Origin: Actinomycetes bacterium
GTDB lineage: Bacteria > Actinomycetota > Acidimicrobiia > Acidimicrobiales > Ilumatobacteraceae
Direction: 5' to 3'
DNA length: 32,574 bases
Assembly (NCBI GenBank): GCA_027491335.1
Contig: JAIXWJ010000041.1
Coordinates: 1-32,574, forward strand
Shown here: in pieces, positions 7,107-13,955 of the stretch
Numbering within the stretch: position 1 is the stretch's first letter
Layout of the letters: the number at the start of each line of letters is the position of its first letter
Program-made: the position numbers and the translations under genes
Notes under the pieces: generated by a model
Told to the model about the DNA's origin: nothing
The model's input: only the letters and a program-made list of their open reading frames with translations
Database searches by the model: none

Positions 7107-8518
7107 ACGACGAGATCCCGCTGGCATGCCTGTGGGATGAGTTCACTGGCTCGACCGAAGGGCTCGAAATCGACCCGCGTCCGGTCGCCGGTTCGAATGA
7201 TCTCGATGATCTCGATGATCTCGACGCCGACGTCGTCATCGTCGGCGCCGGCTTCACGGGTCTGTGGACCGCGCACTATCTGAATGTCATCGAACCCGGC
7301 CTTCGGGTGGTCATGATCGAAAGCCGTCGAGTGGGTTTCGGGGCCAGTGGTCGCAACGGAGGTTGGAGTTCGGCCGTGCTTCCCATGTCTCTCGGGTCCT
7401 TGGCTCGTGAGCATGGTCCGGAGGTCGCACTCTCCTTCGACCGCGCGATGGTCGAGTCCGTCGACGAGGTGGTCTCCCAGGCTCATCGCCTCGGAATCGG
7501 AGGCACCGTGGCCAAGGGCGGTTACGTGCAGGTCGCTCGCAGCGAACCACAGTGGGAGCGCATGCAGGAGTCCGTTCGACAAGCGCGAGCGTTGGGCGTC
7601 AGCGAAGAAGATCTGAGACTTCTGGATCGGGAGGCGACGACTCCCTTGGTCGACACGACAAATTCTCTCGGATCGGTCTTCACGCCGCACTGCGCGGCCA
7701 TACACCCCGGCGCGCTGGTTCGATCGTTGGCGGACGACGTGAGGAGTCGAGGCGTGCGCATCGTGGAGGGTGTCACGGCGTTGGCCCTCGAGCCCGGTGT
7801 CGTGCTGACGGATCGGGGTCCGATCCGAGCTCCCGTGAGCGTTCGTGCCACCGAAGCATTCACCGCCCGTCTGCGTGGATCTCGACGTCGCGTCCTGCCG
7901 TTGTACTCGCTCATGGTCGCCACCGAACCGATCGACCGCGAATTGCTGGACTCGTTGATCTCTCCTTCTCGACCCACCTTCAACGACGCACGCAATCTGA
8001 TCGTCTATGGACAGCGAACGTACGACGATCGAATCGCGTTCGGGGGACGCGGAGCGCCGTATCACTACGCCTCGCGTATCGACCAAAGATTCGACACCGA
8101 TCCGAGAGTGGCCCGACATCTCGCATCCAGTCTGCGGGAGATGTTCCCCGCCCTCGGTGATGTGAGGATCACGCATCATTGGGGAGGCCCGCTCGGTGCT
8201 CCTCGAGACTGGTCGTGTTCGGTCGACTTCGATCCCGGATCCGGCATGGGTAGCGCGGGCGGTTACGTCGGCGACGGCGTGACCACCACCAATCTCGCCG
8301 GTCGAACGTTGGCCGATCTCATCACCGGACGCTCCTCGGGTATCACCCAATTGCCCTGGGTCGGCCATCGCAGCCGCGGTTGGGAGCCCGAACCGGTGCG
8401 CTGGCTCGCCGTGAATGCGATGACCCGTCTGGCGGCCCTGGCCGATCGACGCGAACTGCGCACGGGACGCCGAGCGAGGGTCATCGAACGCGTGATGGAT
8501 TCGGTGCTGGGCGATTGA
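7103..8518 (+). CDS. FAD-dependent oxidoreductase (DAO / glycine-amine oxidase family)
   Basis: A 471-residue flavoprotein of the D-amino-acid oxidase fold. The dinucleotide motif VIVGAGFTGLWTA is at residues 45-57, followed by VVMIESRRVGFGASGRNGGW, the FAD-contact block diagnostic of PuuB/OrdL-like amine oxidases. Near the C-terminus GYVGDGVTTTNLAGRTLADLITG is the closing FAD-binding segment. Family members oxidise glycine derivatives, sarcosine, gamma-glutamylputrescine or D-amino acids to imines with release of peroxide. The ATG overlaps the panC stop. An N-terminal extension of about 40 residues precedes the FAD domain and contains a DLDDLDDLD run encoded by a 9-bp tandem repeat. Linkage to panBC suggests, but does not prove, a role in making or sparing beta-alanine or other amines. 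Confidence 0.88.
   Translation: MNDEIPLACLWDEFTGSTEGLEIDPRPVAGSNDLDDLDDLDADVVIVGAGFTGLWTAHYLNVIEPGLRVVMIESRRVGFGASGRNGGWSSAVLPMSLGSLAREHGPEVALSFDRAMVESVDEVVSQAHRLGIGGTVAKGGYVQVARSEPQWERMQESVRQARALGVSEEDLRLLDREATTPLVDTTNSLGSVFTPHCAAIHPGALVRSLADDVRSRGVRIVEGVTALALEPGVVLTDRGPIRAPVSVRATEAFTARLRGSRRRVLPLYSLMVATEPIDRELLDSLISPSRPTFNDARNLIVYGQRTYDDRIAFGGRGAPYHYASRIDQRFDTDPRVARHLASSLREMFPALGDVRITHHWGGPLGAPRDWSCSVDFDPGSGMGSAGGYVGDGVTTTNLAGRTLADLITGRSSGITQLPWVGHRSRGWEPEPVRWLAVNAMTRLAALADRRELRTGRRARVIERVMDSVLGD
7199..7225 (+). repeat. Three tandem copies of a 9-bp unit
   Basis: GATCTCGAT is present twice and then as GATCTCGAC, in frame, encoding Asp-Leu-Asp three times at residues 33-41 of the FAD oxidoreductase. 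Such a perfect short repeat is prone to slippage, changing length by three residues without frameshift. Confidence 0.85.
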
Positions 8519-8537
8519 CCGCCCGAATCGGCGATCG

Positions 8538-10037
8538 TCAGCGTCGCTGGTGCGCGTCGGGCGTGGTGGCGCGGTGTCGAACGGTGAACACTCCGTCGCC
8601 CGACAGAATTCCGCCACGGGCGAACAATCGTCCACCCTCCCAATTGGAGAGTCCGAGCTCGGGACGACGAAGCGCGTACTGACCGTCCACCCAACGCGTG
8701 AAGCCATCCCCGATGAATGGCGCATCGCACCGATCGAGTATCGACCGACCAAGGTCAGGGTCACCGACGATGGCACTGACGACGAATCGCGGACTGTGTT
8801 CATTGAAAAGATCGATCGCATCGTCGACGCGATCGACGACGAGGACCGACACTTCGGGCGACTCGTCCCACTCCCATTCCGTGGCACTGTCACCGACGGC
8901 ACCTTCGACGATACGAACATCATGTTGCGCGACTTCGGTGTTCAATAGCGTCGCGGCGTCCCCGAGCAAGTGCACGACACCAGTGGTTCCGCGACGCTTC
9001 GCCGCTTCCACCACGCCCTCGATCGCCTCCTTCGCCAGTCGATCATCGTCGCCCACCAACACGATCACGTTCACCGTGTTGCACACTTTTCGATCGAGCG
9101 AGGCACTCACGCAATCCCGAAGACGACCCTCCGGAGCGCTGTCGTCGGCGATCATCCACGCACCACCGGTTCCGTGCAGGCTGACGGGAACGCCCGACTG
9201 TCGAGCCACGGCGCCGAGTTGGGCAACGGCCGTGCCGCTTCCCCGCGCCACCGCCAACGAGATTCGATCATCGCTGAAAAGTGCGTGACCTCCAGCGCGA
9301 TCCGGTTCCCGGATCAATTCGACGGCGCCGGCGGGGAGTCCCGCCGCGTCGAGAGCGGGAGCGACGGCCACGTCCATGATCGCGAGCGCGGTTCCCAATG
9401 CGTCACTACCGATGCGCATCACCGTCGAATTGCCACCGCGCAACACACCGGTGGCATCGGCGAACACGTTCGGCCGTCCCTCGAAGACGAAGGCCACCAC
9501 GCCCAGCGGGGAGCAGATCGCTTCGACGGTCCAGTCCCCGTGATCGACCCGTTCGATCGTTCGCCCGATGGAGCTGTCCATGGACTGCCACAACCGCAGC
9601 GATTCGATCATTCCTCGGCGCATCTTGCCGTCGAGCACCAGTCGTCCGGTGGCTCGTCCCTTCTCGCGGGCGATTCGTACGTCACGCTCGTTCGCTCGAG
9701 CGATCGTGGCGAACGTCGTCTCGTCTTCCAGACGGTCGGCGAAGGAACGGTAGAACTCGGTCACCCGAGATTGCTCGACTCCTCTCATGCTCTCGAAGGC
9801 CGTGCAGGCCCGATCGACGGAGCCTTCGACGGACTCGGCGACCGCGGCGGGAACCCTGATGAGCGAACCGTCGCTTTGAACCACGATGAGTCGATCCCCC
9901 GCCGTGAACTCCGCGGCCAAAACCTCGTCGACACGCACGATCCGTCGTCCCCCGAAAGGAATCTCCATGCCCGGTAGGAGTCTGGTCAATTCGCCGATCG
10001 CGGCGGTCGGCGTGGGGTCGGACGGCGAATGGGACAT
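8538..10037 (-). CDS. ProA-like aldehyde dehydrogenase (glutamate-5-semialdehyde dehydrogenase family) with N-terminal extension
   Basis: The core matches gamma-glutamyl phosphate reductase: SPLGVVAFVFEGRPNVFADATGVLRGGNSTVMRIGSDAL, AGLPAGAVELIREPDRAGG, VPVSLHGTGGAWMIAD, and the catalytic Cys319 in DRKVCNTVNV. ProA reduces gamma-glutamyl phosphate to the semialdehyde with NADPH in proline synthesis. However, the protein is 499 residues versus about 417 for ProA, with about 75 extra residues at the N-terminus (LTRLLPGMEIPFGGRRIVRVDEVLAAEF...), the usual IPRGG loop reads VARGSG, and the C-terminal GLEALTTYK block is replaced by LGLSNWEGGRLFARGG. No proB is nearby. It may therefore be a paralogue acting on another acyl phosphate or aldehyde. 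The ATG at 10037 has TATCCT six bases upstream; another ATG at 10058 would include that element in the coding sequence. Confidence 0.82.
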   Translation of the reverse strand: MSHSPSDPTPTAAIGELTRLLPGMEIPFGGRRIVRVDEVLAAEFTAGDRLIVVQSDGSLIRVPAAVAESVEGSVDRACTAFESMRGVEQSRVTEFYRSFADRLEDETTFATIARANERDVRIAREKGRATGRLVLDGKMRRGMIESLRLWQSMDSSIGRTIERVDHGDWTVEAICSPLGVVAFVFEGRPNVFADATGVLRGGNSTVMRIGSDALGTALAIMDVAVAPALDAAGLPAGAVELIREPDRAGGHALFSDDRISLAVARGSGTAVAQLGAVARQSGVPVSLHGTGGAWMIADDSAPEGRLRDCVSASLDRKVCNTVNVIVLVGDDDRLAKEAIEGVVEAAKRRGTTGVVHLLGDAATLLNTEVAQHDVRIVEGAVGDSATEWEWDESPEVSVLVVDRVDDAIDLFNEHSPRFVVSAIVGDPDLGRSILDRCDAPFIGDGFTRWVDGQYALRRPELGLSNWEGGRLFARGGILSGDGVFTVRHRATTPDAHQRR

Positions 10038-10103
10038 GTGTTCAGGATAGACCGACACTCGAATCGCCTCGTCTCCGATCTCTCCTCCCCTACGATCGGT
10101 CCC
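10038..10103. promoter_or_regulatory. Divergent leaderless promoters for the ProA-like and MBL-fold genes
   Basis: On the minus strand TATCCT (10049-10044) precedes the ATG at 10037 by six bases. On the plus strand TACGAT (10091-10096) precedes the ATG at 10104 by seven bases. Both fit leaderless transcription. No -35 box or clear palindrome is seen in between. Confidence 0.55.
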
Positions 10104-10829
10104 ATGAGTGTGGACGTCACGAATGATCGTTTCTTCTTCCGGCAGTTGCTCTCGGGGCGCGACTTCGCCCGCGAGGATCCTTTGGCACGACAGATGGTCA
10201 ACTTCGTGTACCTGATCGGAGATCGAGGAACGTCCGAATGCGTGGTCGTCGACCCGGCGTACTGCGTCGACGAGATCGTCGACTTGGTCGAGGCGGAGGG
10301 CATGTCACTGGTCGGCGCCTTGGCGTCGCACTACCACCCCGATCACATTGGCGGATCGATGATGAACTATCGAATCGAGGGAATCTCGCGCCTACTCGAG
10401 CGGGTCGACGTGCCGATCCATGTCAACGAGCACGAACTGCCGTGGGTCGTGCGAACGACCGGTGTCAGCGAAACGAGCCTCGTCGCTCATACGTCCGGCG
10501 ACGTCGTCGAAGTCGGTGACGTGTCGATCGACCTCGTTCACACGCCGGGGCACACGCCGGGCTCGCAGTGCTTTCACGTCGGCGGCTGCTTGGTCTCCGG
10601 AGACACTTTGTTCCTCGACGGCTGCGGAAGAACGGATCTGCCGGGAAGCAACCCCGACGACATGTTCCACAGTCTTCGGCGCCTGAACGACATGCCCGAC
10701 AACACCGTGATTTTCCCCGGCCATCGCTATTCGAACGAGTCGTACGAGGAGTTGGCATCGGTCAGGAGCCACAACTTCGTGCTGAAGCCCACGACCAAGG
10801 AGCAATGGCTCACCATCTTCGGTGGCTGA
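10104..10829 (+). CDS. Metallo-beta-lactamase-fold hydrolase (glyoxalase II / persulfide dioxygenase-like)
   Basis: A 241-residue metal-dependent hydrolase. The metal-binding motif SHYHPDHIGG gives His76, His78, Asp80 and His81; the third His is in VHTPGHTPGSQC, the bridging Asp in LVSGDTLFLDGCGRTDLPG, and the last His in VIFPGHRYSN. The GRTDLPG and PGHRY blocks are typical of the glyoxalase II and ETHE1/persulfide dioxygenase branch, acting on thioesters or glutathione/low-molecular-thiol persulfides in the cytoplasm. It lacks the long C-terminal domain of true glyoxalase II. It starts at a leaderless ATG and converges on the TauE/SafE gene; a thiol-sulfur substrate would agree with a sulfite exporter next door, but that is only suggestive. 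The ATG 75 bases further upstream is inside the promoter. Confidence 0.88.
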   Translation: MSVDVTNDRFFFRQLLSGRDFAREDPLARQMVNFVYLIGDRGTSECVVVDPAYCVDEIVDLVEAEGMSLVGALASHYHPDHIGGSMMNYRIEGISRLLERVDVPIHVNEHELPWVVRTTGVSETSLVAHTSGDVVEVGDVSIDLVHTPGHTPGSQCFHVGGCLVSGDTLFLDGCGRTDLPGSNPDDMFHSLRRLNDMPDNTVIFPGHRYSNESYEELASVRSHNFVLKPTTKEQWLTIFGG

Positions 10830-10846
10830 TTCTCGACCATTCGACC

Positions 10847-11572
10847 TCAGATGAACGCGGCGACGATCGCGCTCAGACCGGCGATTGTCAGCAACGCCAG
10901 AACGATGCGGCGGGCGTCCGTCTCCCGAACCCGCATACGCAACAAGAATCCGATGCGGGATCCCGCCAACAGCACGGGAACGGACCACGCGGCGTGAATG
11001 ACGGCGTCCGATTCGATGTCCCCGCTCAGTGCGAAACCCACCAGCGAGAGAAGGCCCGAGATCGCAAAGACGGTGTTGATGGTCGGTCGGAACACCCGCA
11101 TCGGTACGGATCGGGCCTGAAGTGCGAACACCAGTGGCGGACCGTTGGTCGACAAAGACGACGCCAGAGCGCCGCTCAACGCTCCGCACACCACATCGAG
11201 GCGGGTCGAACCGCGCGCCACGCGTCCGGTGGCGAGCAAAACCACCGCCACCAGAACGCTCACTCCCAAAATGGCACGGAGAACGTCCTCGGGGACTCGG
11301 GTGAAGACGATCCATCCCACGGGTAAACCGACGAGTGCGGCCACCATCAGACGTCGAATCAACGTGCGGTCGGCGTCACGACGTCCGTGCCACGCCTGAA
11401 ACGAACTGGTCAGAAGGCCGAGGATCGTGGAAATGACCACTGCTTCGCGGGTGGGCACGGCCAACGTCATCAGGGGCACCGACAGCAAGGCGAAGCCGAA
11501 TCCCACGGTGACCTGCGTCGTGGAGGCCAACAGGATCGACAGCAGCAGGGCGATGGTTTGTCCCCCGGTCAT
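10847..11572 (-). CDS. TauE/SafE-family membrane permease
   Basis: A 241-residue polytopic membrane protein of the sulfite/sulfonate exporter TauE/SafE family. Hydrophobic helices occur at about residues 5-40, 44-60, 73-92, 97-115, 125-145, 165-185, 190-210 and 222-241, giving the usual eight segments in two homologous halves. The first half has TVGFGFALLSVPLMTL and the second GALSGALASSLSTNGPPLVFAL, the paired Gly/Pro-rich re-entrant motifs of this family. The substrate could be sulfite, sulfonates or another organic anion. The ATG at 11572 overlaps the TGA of an eight-codon leaderless mini-ORF just upstream (11595-11569), so translation may depend on that leader. The gene converges on the MBL-fold hydrolase gene with 17 bases between stops. 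Confidence 0.9.
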   Translation of the reverse strand: MTGGQTIALLLSILLASTTQVTVGFGFALLSVPLMTLAVPTREAVVISTILGLLTSSFQAWHGRRDADRTLIRRLMVAALVGLPVGWIVFTRVPEDVLRAILGVSVLVAVVLLATGRVARGSTRLDVVCGALSGALASSLSTNGPPLVFALQARSVPMRVFRPTINTVFAISGLLSLVGFALSGDIESDAVIHAAWSVPVLLAGSRIGFLLRMRVRETDARRIVLALLTIAGLSAIVAAFI

Positions 11573-11595
11573 GGGTTATCGCCTGGTTCGAGCAT
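11569..11595 (-). CDS. Leaderless mini-ORF (MLEPGDNP) coupled to the TauE/SafE gene
   Basis: On the minus strand TATCCT (11607-11602) is followed by six bases and an ATG at 11595. That ATG opens a frame of eight codons, MLEPGDNP, whose TGA (11571-11569) overlaps the ATG of the TauE/SafE gene as ATGA. The permease start itself has only a poor ribosome site (AGGCGA), so reinitiation from the mini-ORF would explain how it is translated. The peptide has no run of one amino acid that would suggest attenuation. Expression is inferred from promoter spacing only. Confidence 0.5.
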   Translation of the reverse strand: MLEPGDNP

Positions 11596-11685
11596 GCGCC
11601 GAGGATAAGCCGAGGCCCAACGCCAAGCCGTCGATGCTCGGGACGGCATGCCAGAAAGACCTTTGACAAAATGTAAACTCCGATC
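11573..11685. promoter_or_regulatory. Divergent control region of the permease and the carbamoylase operon
   Basis: The region holds two leaderless-type -10 elements: TATCCT on the minus strand (11607-11602) and TAAACT on the plus strand (11674-11679). Between them are two nested inverted repeats, CGAGCAT (11589-11595) with ATGCTCG (11634-11640), and GCCGTC (11627-11632) with GACGGC (11642-11647). The operator-like palindrome at 11663-11677 lies at the plus-strand promoter. Confidence 0.5.
11663..11681 (+). promoter_or_regulatory. Operator-like palindrome, copy 1
   Basis: TTGACAAAATGTAAACTCC. The first 15 bases are an imperfect palindrome (TTGACAA / TTGTAAA-like half-sites one base apart) that overlaps the TAAACT -10 at 11674-11679. 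The same block occurs at 19442-19460 with 17 of 19 bases identical, again with the -10 and a GTG start at the same spacing. The position over the -10 fits a repressor site. TTGACA here is not a -35 box, being only five bases from the -10. Confidence 0.65.
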
Positions 11686-11718
11686 GTGTCATCGCAGGTC
11701 AAGGGGGACGAATCATGA
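11686..11718 (+). CDS. Leaderless mini-ORF (MSSQVKGDES) coupled to the carbamoylase operon
   Basis: TAAACT (11674-11679) is followed by six bases and a GTG at 11686. The frame runs ten codons, MSSQVKGDES, and its TGA (11716-11718) overlaps the ATG of the M20 hydrolase gene at 11715 as ATGA. A strong purine-rich ribosome site, AAGGGGG (11701-11707), lies inside the mini-ORF seven bases before the main ATG, so both reinitiation and direct entry are possible. At the second copy of the operator (19442) the leaderless GTG at the identical spacing is the main gene itself, which supports the GTG here as a true start. Confidence 0.55.
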   Translation: MSSQVKGDES

Positions 11719-12989
11719 AATCGTTGAACCCCGTGAAGACGAGCGCCGGAGTTCGGATCGACCCCCGTCGTCTTCGCTCCCGTCTGGATGAATTGGGTGC
11801 GGTGTCACCGATACCCGGTGGTGGATCGTGCCGCTTGGCCCTCACGGACGAGGATCGCGCCGGTCGCGACCTCGTGCGGTCGTGGATGGTCGATCTGGGT
11901 CTACGGGTGCAGGTGGACGGAATCGGCAACATGATCGCCACATGGGAATGCGCCTCGGGCGACCCGGTCATGACGGGTAGCCACATCGACACCGTTCGAA
12001 CTGGCGGGCGTTACGACGGAAACTACGGAGTGATCGCCGGCCTCGAAGTGATCGAAACGCTGATGACGGCGGGGCTCACTCCGTCGCGGCCCATGAGCGT
12101 CGCCGTGTTCACCAACGAAGAAGGAGCCCGTTTCCAGCCCGACATGTTGGGCTCACTCGTGTACGTCGGCGGATTGGGTGTCGAGGAGGCACTCGATACC
12201 CGAGCCATCGATGGGGCACGCCTTGGTGACGAGTTGACTCGTATCGGCTACGACGGTGCTTTCCCGGTGCCGGGGCCGGCTCCGTATGCGTTCGTTGAGT
12301 TGCACATCGAGCAAGGACCGCTCCTCGAAGCCGAAGGCTTCACCATTGGTGCGGTCGACGGCGTTCAGGGAATCTCGTGGCAGGAACTCACCATCACGGG
12401 CCAGAGCAATCACGCCGGCACCACACCCATGAGTCTTCGTCATGACCCGGCCTATGTCGCCGGTGCCATCACCGTGTTTCTCCGTGAACTGGCGACCGAG
12501 ATGGGCGGGAATCAGGTGTGCACGGTCGGCAAGATCGATCTTTCACCGAATCTCATCAACGTCGTGCCAGCCTCGGCGCTGATCACCATCGACGTGCGAA
12601 ACACCGATGAGATGCTCCTTCGGCAGGCCGAGGACCGAATCACCACCTTCCTGCGCGACCTGAGCGAACGAGAGGGTGTCGGTATCGATGCTCGTCGTTT
12701 GGCTCGATTCGAACCGGTCATCTTCGATCCCGAGGTCGTCCGACTGGTGGAGTCCATCGCGCTGGAGCATGGACACACAGTCAAACGAATGCCGTCCGGA
12801 GCCGGTCACGATGCGCAGATGCTCGCTCGCGTTTGCCCGGCCGCGATGATCTTCGTGCCGTCCCATCGCGGCATCAGCCACAACGCCGCCGAACACACCG
12901 ATGACGTCGACTTGGTGGCCGGAGCGAACGTCCTTCTCGACACGATGTGGTCCCTGACCGAGAACGATCCGAACAAGGAGTCAGAATGA
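11715..12989 (+). CDS. M20-family carbamoylase / allantoate amidohydrolase
   Basis: A 424-residue Zn-dependent amidohydrolase of the HyuC/AllC type, which removes a carbamoyl group from N-carbamoyl-L-amino acids, allantoate, ureidoglycolate or beta-ureidopropionate, releasing NH3 and CO2. Metal-site motifs are TGSHIDTVRTGGRYDG (His90, Asp101), FTNEEGARF (Glu135/136), ELHIEQGPLLE (His197) and SGAGHDAQML...SHRGISHNAAEH near the C-terminus. GVQGISWQELTITGQSNHAGTTPM is the dimerisation domain segment, and NVVPASALITIDVRNTDE is typical. It is the first gene of a five-gene operon and its TGA overlaps the start of the nitrilase gene. The company of two xanthine dehydrogenase-type enzymes makes a ureide from purine or a similar N-heterocycle a reasonable substrate, by inference. 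Confidence 0.92.
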   Translation: MKSLNPVKTSAGVRIDPRRLRSRLDELGAVSPIPGGGSCRLALTDEDRAGRDLVRSWMVDLGLRVQVDGIGNMIATWECASGDPVMTGSHIDTVRTGGRYDGNYGVIAGLEVIETLMTAGLTPSRPMSVAVFTNEEGARFQPDMLGSLVYVGGLGVEEALDTRAIDGARLGDELTRIGYDGAFPVPGPAPYAFVELHIEQGPLLEAEGFTIGAVDGVQGISWQELTITGQSNHAGTTPMSLRHDPAYVAGAITVFLRELATEMGGNQVCTVGKIDLSPNLINVVPASALITIDVRNTDEMLLRQAEDRITTFLRDLSEREGVGIDARRLARFEPVIFDPEVVRLVESIALEHGHTVKRMPSGAGHDAQMLARVCPAAMIFVPSHRGISHNAAEHTDDVDLVAGANVLLDTMWSLTENDPNKESE

Positions 12990-13951
12990 CGAACCGCGGT
13001 TCGACCAGAACGATCGTCGTGGGCGCCGCCCAACTCGGACCGGTGCAACGGGACGACACGCGCGAGAGCGTGGTCGCGCGAATGACCGTGCTTCTTCACG
13101 AGGCCGCCCGGCGCGGTTGTGAGTTGGTCGTGTATCCCGAACTCGCCCTGACCACGTTCTTCCCGCGTTGGTTCGTGGACGACATCACCGAAGCCGATCA
13201 TTGGTACGAGACCGAGATGCCGGGTCCGGTCACGCAACCATTGTTCGACGAAGCCAAGAAGCTGGGCATCGGCTTTTCCCTGGGATACGCCGAGCTCACC
13301 GCACCGGACCAAAGCGGCAACCGCCACCGATACAACACGCAGATCCTCGTCGACCAAACGGGGACGATCGTTGGTCGCTATCACAAGGTGCACATCCCCG
13401 GACACGCCGGCCACGAACCGAATCGCCCGTTCCAACACGCCGAGCGGTACTACTTCGAACCCGGACCGGAGGGTTTCGGTGTGTGGCGGTCGTTCGGAGG
13501 CCTGATCGGCATGATGACCTGCAACGACCGACGGTGGCCCGAGTCGTATCGCGAGATGGGCTTGCAGGGCGTGGAAATGATCCTGTGCGGCTACAACACT
13601 CCGATTCACTACGTGCCTGATCCGAGCCAGGACATCCTGCAGGGTTTTCACAATTCGCTCGTGATGCAAGCCGGCGCGTATCAGAACGGAACCTGGGTGG
13701 TTGGCGTCGCCAAGGGTGGCGTCGAAGAAGGCGTGGACTCCCTCGGACAATCGTGCATCATCGCGCCCAGCGGACAGATCGTGGCCCAGGCGTACACGAC
13801 CGACGACGAACTCGTGGTCGCTTCGTGCGACCTCGACTGGTGCAAGCGCTACAAGGACACCCTCTTCGACTTCGACAAGTACCGCCGACCCGAGGTCTAC
13901 ACCCGTATCACCTCGCAACGGGGCGCAATCATCGCGCCCCAGAACGGATGA
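12986..13951 (+). CDS. Nitrilase-superfamily hydrolase, N-carbamoyl-D-amino-acid hydrolase-like
   Basis: A 321-residue carbon-nitrogen hydrolase with the catalytic triad Glu52 (VVYPELALTTFFP), Lys134 (RYHKVHIPGH) and Cys179 (MMTCNDRRWPESYR). The segments IPGHAGHEPNRPFQHAERYYFEPG, CNDRRWPESYREMGLQG, GYNTPIHY and QAGAYQNGTWVVG match the bacterial D-carbamoylase (DCase) family, which hydrolyses N-carbamoyl-D-amino acids; beta-ureidopropionase is a related alternative. The ATG at 12986 overlaps the M20 stop (ATGA), and AAGGAG at 12975-12980 is a good ribosome site five bases upstream. A longer frame from 12947 overlaps M20 further without homology. Two carbamoyl hydrolases of unrelated folds in one operon is notable, since no ring-opening hydantoinase is seen. 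Confidence 0.92.
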   Translation: MTNRGSTRTIVVGAAQLGPVQRDDTRESVVARMTVLLHEAARRGCELVVYPELALTTFFPRWFVDDITEADHWYETEMPGPVTQPLFDEAKKLGIGFSLGYAELTAPDQSGNRHRYNTQILVDQTGTIVGRYHKVHIPGHAGHEPNRPFQHAERYYFEPGPEGFGVWRSFGGLIGMMTCNDRRWPESYREMGLQGVEMILCGYNTPIHYVPDPSQDILQGFHNSLVMQAGAYQNGTWVVGVAKGGVEEGVDSLGQSCIIAPSGQIVAQAYTTDDELVVASCDLDWCKRYKDTLFDFDKYRRPEVYTRITSQRGAIIAPQNG

Positions 13952-13955
13952 TGTC

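Noticed and set aside
8509..8524. GGGCG/CGCCC stem at the end of the FAD oxidoreductase gene as a terminator
   Set aside because: Only five base pairs without a U-tract; not above chance in this GC-rich DNA.
6980..8923. A 647-codon open frame on the minus strand antisense to the FAD oxidoreductase
   Set aside because: Its translation is Arg/Ser/His-rich without recognisable motifs, while the plus-strand frame carries a complete FAD-binding fold. Long antisense frames are common at this GC content.
11663..11668. TTGACA read as a -35 box for the carbamoylase operon
   Set aside because: Only five bases separate it from TAAACT, the hexamer at the leaderless distance; the palindrome and its repeat at 19442 explain it better.
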